Positions 11,773-24,090 of a DNA stretch of 64,000 nucleotides are shown here, piece after piece. The first letter of the stretch is position 1, and every line of letters begins with the position of its first letter. This DNA comes from Coriolopsis trogii (Eukaryota; Basidiomycota; Agaricomycetes; Polyporales; Polyporaceae), in assembly GCA_020543525.1 (NCBI GenBank), contig JAHYIO010000006.1:1302001-1366000 (forward strand), read 5' to 3'. A program made the translations under genes and the position numbers. Under the pieces are notes generated by a model, which was not told the DNA's origin, ran no database searches, and saw only the letters and a program-made list of their open reading frames with translations.

Positions 11773-14700
11773 ATGCCGTCGCCCCGTTCCCCTCTCAATC
11801 TATCTGCGCCACCTCCTCTATTCGCTTCCACACTGTCACCCACGGCCGCGTCTTCACCGCTTCAAACACTTGTCCTTAATCTCCGTGCACAAGAGTCCGA
11901 CACTATGACTGAATGCTTTGCCTCTGAAATGACTGACGGACCTGGTCTCATACGCGAGCTCCAAACTCGTGTAGATCGACTCGCGAGCTCTCGACTGACC
12001 TCACACGATGCCTCTATCGCTCGTGCACTCGTCTCTCTGGTGGCGCAGTTCAACAGACTGGCCGAACTACATCCGCCTCCTACGCGCCCCGGTAACATCC
12101 CACGAACTGTTTCTTGGGGGAGGAGCCCGGCCGAAGCGATACCCCTTTCTGCGACAGGTGACCCTCTCATCCGCTTACAGCGCCAGCTGAACGACCTGCA
12201 GCTCGAACGGAACGCTCGTGAGGCGGAAGAAGGATCGTCTTCGCGACCGCCGGTGCAGGTGGTCGAGACAGCACTGCTGTGGACACGTGTCGATCGAGAG
12301 TTCGATCGCATTCTGTCACTCTGCTCGGATCGGCCGTCCAGTGCGGAACTCGAGGCATTCCCGGAACACGACGCGGACCACCTTCCTCCGGAGTACGATG
12401 CTGGCGAGTACCGGGATCCATTTGCGTCTGATCTGGAGCTGCCAATGTACGAGCGGGGTGCATATGAGGGCTTGGAGGAGAAGGGCGAGTCGTCTCAACC
12501 CCGCGAGCGTGAACGTGAGCGCGAGCGCGACAGGGAGGGCTTGAGCGAGAAGATGCGGATGGACTTGGAGGCTGTTGCGCTAGCGATTGACCGCCTATAC
12601 GTCGTCGCGCCTCAGCTCCACAACCAGCGCGTCGAGCTCAAGAAGAGTAAGCGCGATCAGATGGAGCGTGCTCGTCTCGCTGGCCCGTCGAACGAACAGG
12701 AGAGGGAGAGGAGCAAGGAGCGGGAGAAGGTGAAGGTGCGCGCGGGGAAGGAGAGGGAGAGGGACGAGTCCGAGCTCGAGAAGATGGTGGAACTGATTGG
12801 GAAGGCGAGTGAGCGGAAGCTGGTCGACCAGGCTGTCGTCTTGGATGGCGGCATGGAGGCGAAGCTTGCCCAGGCGCGGCAGCGGGATCAGGAGAAGGTA
12901 CGTAAATGCATCTAGGTGTCTGTCGTAGTTCATGGCTGACTTCGTTCCCTTTCTGATAGCGCGAGGCGTTCGTGACACGTCTTGCACGACATTCCGACGC
13001 AGGTCGACTGCATTCTCAAGAGGCGGTGCTAGCCAAGAAGCGGACGAGGGACCCAGACGCGATGCTCTCCCTACCTGAGTTCATCCGCGAGGGCGTCCCG
13101 GAGGGTATGGATCTCAAGATGCAGATGGAGGATCCCAAAGCGATGCTCAGCCTCCCCGAGTTCGTGCGGGAGCCTGTACCGCAAAGTCTACGGCCACCGT
13201 CCGTCGTGTCCCGGAAGAAGTCGTTCAAGGGATTACGTAGCCGCAGTCTTTCGGCCCCGCCGCTTGCGTGGTTGCTCTCGTCGTCTCGCTCGGTCTCCCC
13301 AACTGTTCCGGATGTCTCTGAGAAGCCTGAGAAGGAGCCACGAAAGTCGAGGCTGAACAGGGTGAAGAGGCCTGGTTCGTCGAGTGGGATTACTCCCCCC
13401 ATTCAGTGGCAAGGTAAGACGCAGTGTCATAATTCATACGCTCAGGGATTGACATGGATTGGTGTCAGCTGGCCTCGACGTTCATTACGTGGCGGAGTAT
13501 CACGAAGCGCTGCAACATGTTCTCGTCTTCCTCAATGTCCAAGGCGTGCTACCAGGGGCGAATTTGGAGGCGGAAGTGGTTCCCTCGGAATCATCTTCCA
13601 TAGGCGACCGAAGTCGTCTCATGCTCAAGTGTGGTGCCTCAACATCTCCGCTTCTTACTCTCCCGGCCCCTGTGCCCCCAGGAGAGAAGGAAGTTAAGGT
13701 GGTAGGGCAGTTCTACGAGGTCAAGCTTCCAATCACCTCAGCGCCATCATCGCCTCTTGTGGGTCCTTCCGCGCTGCTTGACGCCACGCAATTGTCCTCG
13801 ATATCGCCGACGAGCTTTGTCTGCGCTTCGTGCTCTCTTCCCCTCGTCCAGGCTTCGCGACTGCACGAATACCGGGATTTGCCGTCTGAACACTGGGCAG
13901 AGCTTGTCGACGCGTGGATGTGTCACGCAGACCAACGACTGCACGAGCACGTCCGGAAACACTCCGCACAGGGCTTCTGGCCACAAGAGGGCGAGGCTCT
14001 TGTTGGCGGAAGCTACATCCTGTTCGAGGAGTCGGCGACCGTGCAAAGCAACTTCTGGCCGGCGAACGATGGGGACCACAAGGTGAGCTCTTCGTTCATT
14101 TAGAACGACTATGATGGACGAAAAGAAGGCCGTCGCTGGCTTTCCTACCAGCGGCTGTCCGTTTTCGCGTGCGGAAACTCCCAGTTGTGCCCCCTAAGAG
14201 CCCTCGCTGGTTCTGAGGAGGCGCGCCGGGTGGCGACCGCTCGCGGAGCGGCAGCAGGAGTTTCCTTTGGCTGATACAAAACGTCCAAGATCGAGGGGAC
14301 TACGTCCCCTGTTGCTTGCTTAACAACTCTCGTGTGGCTGAGAACACTGTCGCGGGAGCTACATGCGAGGGCACATTCCGTCTTCTTTTCTTTCGCTTTG
14401 TGTGTAGTACTGACGAGCTCACTACAGCACGACGACGGATGGAGACGGACCCGTTGTATCTGCGGTGCTATCATTGGTCGGTGCCAGGAGCGGCCATCGT
14501 CAGATGGCGAAGGGCCCATGGTCTATCGCCTCGCAAAGTACGCCGTGCGGCCCTTGAGTGCTAATTCTGAGTACGCACGCCTTCCGTCACATTCCATTCG
14601 TATGCATTATGCTAACCCAAATACAGGCCATCAAGATTACCGCTTTCGGCGTTCATTGCGGAGGACATGAACGAGTACGTGCATGCGCATGCCACGTACC

Positions 14701-15156
14701 GGTTCGTTATCTTTGACGAGGAGGAGGAGCGGCCCCGTATCCTGGTATGTCCTCTCGAGGCTGGATTTGGGCCGATGTTTGACGTTCATGTGGCAGGTGT
14801 GGTTATTCAAACCTACCATGAGACTCTCCTACATTGTACCCACGCAGTACGTCATTCCGAAGAGTGGGTCAATACGTGCGGCCAAGGTGTTGTTCAAGAT
14901 CCTCGATACGGCCTCGGCTTATTCGGACCTTGACGGGTATGAGATCATCATTCGACTGGTTTCCTCTGATAACCTCTTATGTTTCCTTCGCAGGCTGTTG
15001 AAACGATACCCAGGGTTCCCACAGGCGGAACACCTCTATTATCCTCGCGGCGTCTGCCGGCGGCTAGGAGCCCTCCTGAAAGAGAGCAACTCGGCGTACC
15101 CCGAGAACATGCGCACCATGACCGGCCTCGATGTCGGGTGGCTCCAACGCGCATAG
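11773..15156 (+). CDS. Coiled-coil protein joined to a UBE3D/Ipa1-type HECT-like E2-binding domain
   Basis: Seven exons keep one frame: 11773-12897, 12960-13413, 13469-14082, 14428-14570, 14627-14744, 14797-14936 and 14994-15156; 918 residues. The first half is a low-complexity and coiled-coil region: a charged RERERER stretch near residue 245, IDRLYVVAPQLHNQRVELK, then two DPxAMLSLPEFxRE repeats. The second half is a HECT-like E2-binding domain: FVCASCSLPLV, LPSEHWAELVDAWMCH, GGSYILFEES, a CICGAIIGRC zinc-type motif, LSYIVPTQYVIPKSGSIRAA, then YYPRGVCRRL. Family members (UBE3D in animals, Ipa1 in yeast) bind E2 enzymes and act in ubiquitin transfer and mRNA 3'-end processing. No ATG is seen at the start of the second half, which favours one spliced gene over two. 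The intron from 14083 is unusually long (345 bp). The join needs RNA evidence. Confidence 0.75.
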
Positions 15157-16106
15157 AGTGTCATCTTCCCCTCTACAATTTGTAGATACCTTGCAGTGGC
15201 GCATGGCTGTGCCAGACTGGTTCGTCAGCTCCGCGAGTCCTTTGTTTATGTGTCCGGCATGCATCTTTGTTGATTTATCCCATAGCGATGAGGCTCTCGA
15301 GTCCGTATAGGTATAGAATACTCACTAGGTACATACATATATTAGAGCAACAGTGCAGGCGCACGTCACAATTCCGTACATGTCTGGGCTGGCTCATCCG
15401 ACGCACCTCGAGTACACGGACATTACGAATGAATATGCTTTGCTCGGGTCGGTGTCCACTGTCAGCATCTATGACGCGTCAAGGTAAGTCAAGGTTCAAG
15501 GGACTCGTTCATGCATGCATGGTTGGTCTTTTCTTTGGTTTGTCTACGTACCTCCACCTGTGATTGATAGATGTCTCTCAACATCACAGGGTTCTCGAGC
15601 TTGTACCTGACGGTGCGGATGAGCGCGCCGAGGCCCGAGGATTACCTTATGTATAGTTATCGCGCGCGACATTGTCGCACGCGCACATCGGGTGTCTGTG
15701 CGATGAATATGGGATGCAAGGTTAGGCTCCTGACTCGTGCACAAGGCCCAGGTCTCGGCAGGTCAGTTCAATGCCATTTCATCCGGTCGCTGACCATGTC
15801 TCAGCAGAACCGGACTGCGGTTGTCAACATGGCTCCCCAAGTCTCTGGTTTCTTTGCCGACAGGGACAATCTTACTTCCCACGGAACAGTTCGCGTACTA
15901 TCGGTGCCAAACCAGGATGACCGGTGTGCCAACAGACCTCGTGATGGTGCTTCGTCGACTTCCCCAGGCCCCTTGCCGGTCGAGTAAGTGGGTGTCCGAA
16001 TGATGCGCAGCGGCTGTCATTCCAGCTTAGCCCCTACAACCTATAAATCCTCAGCGTTCCCACTCCTCTCTGACCGTGAAGAACTCTTCTGCCCCCGTCG
16101 ACGTCG
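15157..16106 (+). other. Region between the E2-binding gene and the P450; possible unidentified exons
   Basis: Two exon-like stretches can be read. From about 15354 to 15481, after a TGCAG acceptor, the frame reads AHVTIPYMSGLAHPTHLEYT and ends SIYDASR at a GTAAGT donor; after a CACAG acceptor near 15590 it continues VLELVPDGADERAEARGLPY to a stop. I do not recognise the family. A TATAAAT box at 16042-16048 lies 59 bp before the P450 start and is its likely core promoter. Confidence 0.3.
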
Positions 16107-18512
16107 ATGCCAACCCCTGTTGTCCAAACAGCATTTCTAGCTCTAGCGGCTTGGTTGTTTTGGAAGGCGATCCGTCAGTATGTCGCGAAGAGCACTCTGG
16201 ACAACCTCCCGGGGCCACCTAGCCCGTCTTTCCTGTATGGTGTGTGATGTCGTATCGTGTCTCTCCGCTTGATAAAGAGGTCATTGTGGCCATATTGACC
16301 TATCTGCAACAGGTAACTTGAAGCAGCTTTATGACAAGAAGGGGTGGGACTTTCACCGCGAGCTCGGTGAGAAGTACGGTCCTGCCGTCCTGCTGCATGG
16401 GAAATTCGGAGTAGGTACACCTGAAGAGTCATGTCCCCCCTTCTGTACTGATTCACATTGTCGTGTTGCAGAAGAAGCTACTGTATGTTTTCGACCCGAA
16501 GGCCATGCATACCATCGCGGTCAAGGAACAGTACATTTACGACGAGGCCGAGTGGTTCCTCAAGATGAACCACGGGACTTTGGGACCTGGCCTTCTGGCC
16601 ACTACAGGTGTGTGCACGCGCATGGCGTTTGTATACGGCCTCGCGACGGCTCACCGAATGGGTCTGTAGGTGAACAGCATAGACGACAGCGCAAGATGCT
16701 CAACCCGGCGTTCAACGTGAGCCACATGCGCGAGATGACACCCATTTTCTATGACGTCACCCACAGAGTAGGTCTTGTCATTCGCTCTATCCTCACCGTT
16801 TTAGCAGACATATTTAAATCTGGCGCGCCGCAGCTCCAGCGCGCTCTCGAGATGAGCGTGGAAAGCGGCCCGGCAGAGATTAACATTGTCGACTGGATGG
16901 GGCGCACCGCACTGGAGTTGATGGGCCAAGCAGGCATGGGTCACTCGTTCGACCCGCTCACTGAGTCCGGCACAGACTCGTTCGGCAGCGCGCTCAAGTC
17001 ATTCATGTAAGTAGACTCCTCTTCGTCCTGTCGCTGTCTATCAACCTGCGGCTGACACCGACATCTGCAGCCCTGCGTTGTACACGCTCTCCAGCTACTT
17101 CCAGTTCTATGCCTACATACACGCCATCGTCCCGGCACCTCTGAGGAACGCTCTTGCCAAGAGACTGCCGCACGCGGGCTTCCAGAAACTACGCAAGATC
17201 GTCGACGAAATGCATGCACGCTCTGTAGATATCTACCACCAGAAGAAGGCCGCGATTGAGCGCGGCGACGAGGCACTGAAGCAGCAGCTCGGCGAGGGCA
17301 AGGATCTCATGAGCATCCTGCGTGCGTTCTCCGTTTCCTCGCAACGTCTCCCGCAAACGCATGCTGAACCGTCGTGCAGTGAGAGCCAATCTGGCTGCCG
17401 ACGCACAAGACAGGCTCACCGAGGAAGAGCTCATTGGGCAGATGTCGTAAGAGAACTTTTGCGAGCATGTGCGTACCTAGGTGATGCAGGGTCGCTGAGA
17501 ACGTCGTGTCTGCTCCCTCCAGGACCCTGACTATCGCCGCTATGGATACGACGTCGAATGCGCTCTCGATCACGCTCTATCTGCTCGCGAAGCACCCAGA
17601 AGCCCAAGAGAAGCTGCGCCAGGAGCTCCGGGAGGCACAGAACGGAGGCACCGACATCGGCTACGACGAACTCGTTTCCTTGCCGTACCTGGATGCTATC
17701 TGTCGCGAAACTCTTCGATTGTCAGTAGTATCCTGTTTTGTAAAGATGGTGTTCTGGAGCTAAGGAAGAATCACCAGGCACGCTCCCGCTCCTTTCAGGT
17801 TCAGAGAGTACGTCGATCGCATCGTCAGCTCAGATGGACAGGTTTACTCATCATCTCATCACCTGCAGAACGCGGGAGGATGTCGTGCTCCCGCTATCAG
17901 AGCCTATCCGCGGCCGCGATGGTTCGCAAATAACGGAGATACCTCTTCCCAGGGATACGACCGTGCTCGTAGGAGTGATGTCCTCGAACACAAGCAAGGC
18001 GCTATGGGGCGAGGATGCCTACGAATGGAAGCCCGAGCGCTGGCTCTCGCCCCTGCCTGAAGCCGTCGTGGACGCCAAGATCCCTGGGGTGTATTCCAAC
18101 CTGTTCGTCATTTGTTCTCCCTAGAACGACCGCAGAAAATCACTGACACGACCATCCGTCCAGAATGACTTTCTGGGGCGGCGGACGTGCATGCATGTGA
18201 GTCTTCATCGGGCATTCATAGAGCTTCCTGCGCTGATGTGGATCCGGTGCTAGCGGGTTCAAGTTCTCGCAGTTGGAGATGAGTACGTCTTCGCTTGATT
18301 CTCGTCCACTGAGCACCGCTCGTATGTGCCTATCGCTGATTATCCGGTCCGGTCCTGCAGAAGTGGTTCTTGCGGTCCTCGTCTCAACGTTCACGTTCGA
18401 GCTGTCGGACAAGCCGGTGTATTGGAACCTTGCCGGTATTGTGTATCCCAGCGTCGAACCTGACCCAACTCCTGCATTGCCTCTAAAGATCAAGTTAGTG
18501 AGGCCGCTATAG
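16107..18512 (+). CDS. Cytochrome P450 monooxygenase
   Basis: Thirteen exons reconstruct a 543-residue P450: 16107-16239, 16313-16410, 16472-16607, 16670-16767, 16834-17006, 17071-17321, 17380-17446, 17523-17720, 17778-17807, 17869-18102, 18164-18196, 18254-18282 and 18361-18512. An N-terminal hydrophobic anchor (TAFLALAAWLFW) and a proline hinge (LPGPPSPSF) place it on the ER membrane. The I-helix reads AAMDTTSNALS, the K-helix ExxR is ETLR, the PERF-type motif is WKPERW, and the heme loop is FWGGGRACIG, completed across an intron. All catalytic motifs are present, so it should be functional. Substrate unknown; fungal relatives act in secondary metabolism or xenobiotic oxidation. Several donors are weak (GTCAGT, GTTCGT). 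The CYP family cannot be fixed by eye. Confidence 0.88.
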
Positions 18513-19666
18513 GGGAACACTTCCTCGTACAAATGGTCATTCTGCGACTGTCGATGGAATACTTGGCTATTGGGAACAAGAAGTACAGTACTACTCCGAA
18601 GCCACACCAGTGATATGCCTCGTACAGTAGTGCACCTTATGAGCGGAAACAAATACGCAATGCAAACGTATCAACGTAGTAACGGAACCAAAGTCATACT
18701 GTCTGCTTCGACGGGTCGAGGACCATTGCCCCGCTGGCCTATATGCGGTATCACAGTAATCGAGTCGTACTTTTCGAGAACAAAGTCGATAGACAAGAGC
18801 AACAGCTTCTGGGCAGAGTATTCTGTACCCAAACAGCCGTGGGACGGGTCGGGGCCACGATGGTTGGATATGAACGTATGCACGTGCTTAGCCACCATAG
18901 AGGCGAGCTTAGCTTGACGGTTCCGAGGAGACCATTGAGGCGGCCCTGTATAGGGAGGATAGCCCTGGAGGTGCAATTGGATAGTCATCGTAGCGGTGTC
19001 CATCTGGTGTGGTAAGTCGAAAGGGTCCGGTCCCGAGTTGGATGCTAGACTAGGCCTCGGTGAACGATCTAGTTCATTGCCTACATGGCGATAACCTGCC
19101 GGCTGAAGCGCATGGCAGTCCTCCGCCCACTGATGTGTCAAATCGGTATAGTTGTGGCTCGGCGGGGGTAAACGCAGCTCGGGGTGCCGGTGTGGGTTCT
19201 GTGGAACAACCTGCAGGTAGCACTCAGGCTGTGACATCAAGAACTCCAAGGAATACGGTCCGTCTTTCAACTGGCATGAGAAAGTAGGAATCTGCTTGGG
19301 AGGTACGGAGCTGGCCGGAGACATCATTGTCGGTAACTCCCAGAAAACTTGCATATCCTGGAATAAGGACTTGAACTGGGGAGTCTGCTTGGAGTATGAC
19401 GCATGGCGTCTCCAATAGCGTTCGGCATAAATGAACGGTTGGCTCTGTCGGGGCATATGTGTCGCTCGCCCCAAGAGAACCTCCATGCATCCAACGGCAA
19501 GTAGCTCATGAGCGTCGCCAGGTGAGACATGGAAGTCTATCCCAGCTCGTGATTCTTCAGAAGTCAGGAAGTCGCGGAAGGTGTCGTGTATGATTTCAGA
19601 TGACCTAATCAGGTGGGGGAAATTGGGTCCTTGAGCCTCAGCCGCGTTTCGTCTGCTGCCTCCGTT

Positions 19667-20444
19667 GAACTAGTTTATTACCCGTGGCTTTGCCACTGGT
19701 GGGTTCGCCTTCGGCTCAACGCAACGCTTCGCCACTGGCTCAGCTTGAGATATGTATGTTAGATTTGGAGTGTAGTCCTTACCTTTCTTTCAGTGAGGTA
19801 TTCCCAGCAGTTATCGAAAGGCTAAGAACGGAAAATCAGATTGCTAAGGTCTTGGAAGGACAATCAATTAGTATGACATAAATTACCTGTAGTGTTCAAA
19901 CTCCTGTATTTCAATAGAGTGCCCATCGAGTAGGTAGTTAGGAATTGACTTGAGCCACTCATTATCATGCTTAGTTTACCCCCATGTCAATAAGCATCCC
20001 GTTCCCATGAAGATGTAAGTCACACTTTGTTTTTGGACAGAATTAACACTCCCCAGTAGCCGGACACCCCATCGTGTTTGTACTCCCTTCCAGTGTACCC
20101 TTGTGGAATGCATGGATCATGCTTTTATGCCTGATATTCATGAGTGTGCGTGCACCCGTTCCCGTGAGGGTTCAGGTCTTGAGACAGACAATCCCCGGTG
20201 ACAGGTTTCTGCAAGTCAAATGGCCTCGCCGCGGGCTCGGCAAGATGGACCCGGCCCTCTCCGGCGCCTCGCAGGCTCGGCACACCACACCCTTAGGGCC
20301 TCGCAGGCTCGGCCAGCCACATGGCAGCCACATGGTTTTTTCACGTGCTTCGCACGTGGCTAGACGCCCTGCTGTCCCATTCTTTTATGATATGATAACA
20401 GAACCGAGTCTCTGGAGGATGGATGCAGATTGTTCCTCAGATAA
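19667..20444. other. Extra insertion inside the NACHT gene, unidentified
   Basis: About 780 bp that fits neither the NACHT coding sequence nor the 1.62-kb element. It begins with repeats around GTGGCTTTGCCAC and CTTCGCCAC. Near its right end it carries three copies of a CCTCGC(AG/CGG)GCTCGGC motif (about 20223-20314) and a CACGTGCTTCGCACGTG hairpin. It probably belongs to another mobile element; no ORF with a known domain was seen. Confidence 0.4.
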
Positions 20445-22063
20445 CATCAGGAAAAGGTCCGGAACTGATCCGGACTGATGCTCTGAGATATACTGTTTAG
20501 CTCTGGCCGCGACTGATTTCCACTTACCGACTGAGTCTATCTGGCTACAGCTGAGTCCGTCTGGATCGGACGGACGCACTTGGACCTCCTTATATTGAAA
20601 CTGTCAATTTCGTAGCTCAAGTGCTGGCGTTTATTTTCACCCTCCCTATCGGCAACATCCGGAGTATTGGATCTCCGCTCTGGCGATGACGCGTCCCCTC
20701 GCAACTGCGTCTCAACACCCTCCTTGAACTTAAACCTACATTTTCAGTTCGCAAGCTCGCGTTTCCTTCGTCGTCTGCCTGCCTGGTACTGGCTTGCCTA
20801 ATCATCCTCATCTCTGAACATATTTCACCTCTCTATGACTCGACTCTCCTTACGGCTCAATTTCTCTCTGTTCCACTCCAAGATCAGTGCTGCAAGCACT
20901 GATACCACTCGTGAGTCGCCATCGATCGTCCGCCATTCCGTCCTCAACCATTCATTTGTAATTTAGAAGGACTACCCATGGAATTGGACAACTGAAGTCC
21001 TGATTCCGTACGGTATGCCACTGAGGTCAGTATTAACCCACGAGCGGTTGATCGAGTGCTTCGTATCACAGGTGAGGTTTTCATTCCTAGGATATGCATG
21101 TAAGGCATTTGGTATCTATGCAGCAGGGGTGGTTCGAAGTCAGGCCCTTTGATCTCTTAGAGAGGGAAAGGGCTGGGCGTGCAACTTGGACGATGAAGAC
21201 TCGGACCACGAGGAGGACGACTAGGATCCCTGCCCCAGGAATAGATTGAAGACTGCAGAGTGCGAGGACGACGTTCGAACACGGCTAACGCGTCTGACAT
21301 GGCTTAGGTGCGTGACTGGCTACATATCAACATCCCTGACCCCGCCTTCTCACTATCTGAAAATCGCCAATCGAGACGTGGAGAAGATGCAGACACTGAA
21401 CCGTCTGAGATGGAGAATGTCCATGTTAAGGTCTGATAAGCTGACCCGGGCAATGTATCCGACGGTGCTGACGATTCCTTCGTCATTTTTCAGGTGTGCT
21501 TATCCCTGCTGCCCCTGTGTGCTTCAGCCTGCCCGCACCCGTCTACCCATCAGTCTCTTGCACTCAATGCTCAGTGTTGTACGTATCATCCGAATTTTCA
21601 TCAGTGCGGTACGCTGCACCATTGTCTCCCTTGTCTTGTCTGCATTACCCCTCACTCCGTATACATTTTCATTCCATAGTGTTGTTGATTCGCTGTTTGA
21701 CCGGTGTACCATCCATCCCGCATACTTAGATATATGTTCCGCATTACTTCCCGACGCTTCGAGTACCATACCATCGGTTAGTATCATATTTGCTAATGTT
21801 CGTTCAGTTTGGCCCCGTTCAACACGGTTGCCGTGCATGTATGCTTCGTCACGTGAATCCCACACGTAGTGCATCTTAAGCAGCTGCAATTGTCTGAAAT
21901 TGTCTGAGTACCGGTCTGATATGTTCTGAATGGCATCTGGGACACTCTGGGGCCAGAAAGTGAACCTTCTGGCTCCAGAACTCTGAGATGGTCTGAGATG
22001 TTCTGAGATGTTCTGAGTTAGAGCGGCTCAAGAGCGCCTCGGAGCTCGGACCTTTTCCTGATG
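20445..22063. mobile_element. Non-autonomous TIR element, copy 1 (in the NACHT gene)
   Basis: 1619 bp bounded by inverted termini CATCAGGAAAAGGTCCG and CGGACCTTTTCCTGATG. It is nearly identical along its length to 59739-61356. No transposase is visible; the longest open frame (207 codons from 21246) has no known domain. The right end carries short repeats of GATGTTCTGA. It lies inside the NACHT pseudogene and supplies a new stop after codons read from its terminus. No matching target-site duplication is seen, so one flank may be rearranged. The superfamily cannot be named from the ends alone. Confidence 0.85.
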
Positions 22064-24090
22064 AAGTCCACAAATGCTTTGAGAGGTTCTGGCGAGATTG
22101 TCTCTGGCTTGAAACTGGCAACAAGACATGAAAGAACCACCCGTATGCGGTCTTTGCGTGGATAGGGTTCATATGGGGGGAAGGCTGTATGCAACACAGA
22201 GACGTAAAGGAGATCCAATTCATTGAATGTCACAGGGGTCAGGGCATCGGAGGCCTCCGGGTGGAGTTGCCGGAACCGTCCGTCAAAGTCTTCGTCCACC
22301 ATGAGGAATGCGGTCGCCACACGAGCGTAAAGGAATAGACCCTGTGCTCTTGTCGTCAAGATGTTGATAACAGAATCGGCGGGGTCCTAGACTGCTAGCC
22401 ATTCTCTGCATTTCTGGCTGCGGTATAGCTGAGACCGGATAAACTTCGCTATGTCTTCGTTGACAGAATCCATTGCAATGAGATCATGAAGGGAGATGGT
22501 GTAAATAGGAGTAGCAGTCTCAGGTGATCTCCACTGGCGTGCTGCCTGCATCATGTTGCTTGTGATAGCCTGAGGGCGGGATGTGAGAAGAAGTCGGAAT
22601 GATGATGAATGATTGACAAAGGAGAAGAGGGACTCGAAGAGTATTGGGAGGAGATCTGGCGCCGCATCTTCTGTACACTCATTTAGGGCGTCAATGACGA
22701 TGACTATCGGCACCGTGGTCTTGAAGTTGCGCAAGGGGTCCAAAAGATCTATGGCTGCATCCCTGATTCGCTGTGATGGACCTCCATGCTGGAAGTGTTT
22801 GTTGGCAGCATCCACAACAATTGGGAGGAGGCGAGGGTCCGAGCGAGCCGACTGTCCTACTATGTTCGGCAGAACCTTGGTTGTGGAGTTGAGGTATTCT
22901 CGGCCACGAGTGAAGAAGAAAGATGCACTAAGTACACCGCGTTTTTCAAGGCGCTGGCAGAACTCTGCTGCGATAGTGGACTTCCCCATTCCCGCTGCGC
23001 CTTCAAGTAATAGCATGCTCTTGCCATTGAGCTCCAAGTCTAATGGCACTGGCTGAACCCAATTGTCGAGCTTTTCAAAGATATTGGAGCGAGTAGTCTC
23101 CAGGAAGAAGCTCTTCACTTCATTGTAAGCAGCGCGGAATGTGGGATCAATGCCGCATGCGAGCTTGTCCAAGATCTGTTTTGTTTCTGAGATGTCACAG
23201 TTGAGTCAATATGATCGGCGTTGCAGTGTGGGACAATGTGTACGAACTATCCTCCTGTCAAGCTCAGTGTAAGTTGTAGAGACCTATTGCGGTAAAGGCG
23301 ATAGTACTCACTGCAAGTCTGTTGATGATGCTCCCAATCAGGGTTTCGACATGAACGTTTCCTACTAGCTTATAGAGTATGATGTGTCAGCAATGAGCAT
23401 GCTGACTGCAGAAATCTGCACCAAAATTGCTCACATTGAAGGAATCATATGCCGCCCGAATTTTCCCCCTCATTCTGTCCAGTGCCATGGCGTCTTGACG
23501 ACTAAAAAGCCAGCGTTGCCAGCCAGAGTGCCTTGCAAGCACCTCGGCCTTCTTTTTGACTGCTTGGAGGTTGCTATCCGTGCATGAGTATGTATTGCGG
23601 CACTAATTGTCCAGTAGTGATGTACCTTTGGAGCACCGAGACCCATGAGGAGAGGGGATGTGCGTCTGAGAGCTCTCTAGCCAGACAGATCAAGACTGAT
23701 GATCCCTTAGGATAGTTATCAAGCTGAATGCCGTTCAAGAGCGACGTGATGCTCTGCGATATCTCCTGGATATCCCGATAAAGGGCCTCTACGCCTTCTT
23801 GTGTGGCACGGGCGGTCTGCAGTTTGGATAGTACTAGTCAGAACCGCTGGGCAAAGGAATTGGTTTTCTATGGTCCCAATGTACACACCTCGACATTTGT
23901 GAGTATCCAGTCCAGTGTCTCGAAGACAGACCCGAGGCCCGGTATGGGTGCTGCACTCACGGCACCTTTGGCAATCACCACAGCGGCCCTCGCCAAAGCC
24001 AACAAGTCCCTATCCAAGTCCCGGTCCGGGACTGTCGTAGCTCTGTTGGTTATGGTAAGGCAACAAAGTCGCTTGAAGATGTTCTCCATG

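Larger units (their letters stand above)
18671..24090 (-). pseudogene. NACHT-domain STAND (fungal NLR-like) gene, broken by a stop and a transposon
   Basis: Minus strand. Probable exons: 24090-23889, 23816-23626, 23573-23435, 23368-23312, then a long exon from about 23200. The N-terminal region (AARAAVV...PIPGLGSVFETLDWIL) is typical of basidiomycete NACHT proteins. The NTPase has Walker A GAAGMGKST (about 22990-23016) and Walker B IVIVIDALNEC, followed by LLTSRPQA. A TAG at 22387-22389 interrupts the frame before ARGLFLYA-type sequence (TTRAQGLFLYARVATAFL). The frame then runs into the 1.62-kb element at 20445-22063. Homology resumes at about 19665 (IIHDTFRDFLTSEE...) and ends at 18671. STAND proteins are signal-transducing NTPases used in fungal non-self recognition. 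The copy is almost certainly inactive. Confidence 0.8.

Noticed and set aside
21246..21869. 207-codon frame inside the TIR element as a transposase
   Set aside because: No acidic catalytic triad or DNA-binding motif is visible, and in the second copy the upstream part of the frame is not open in the same way.
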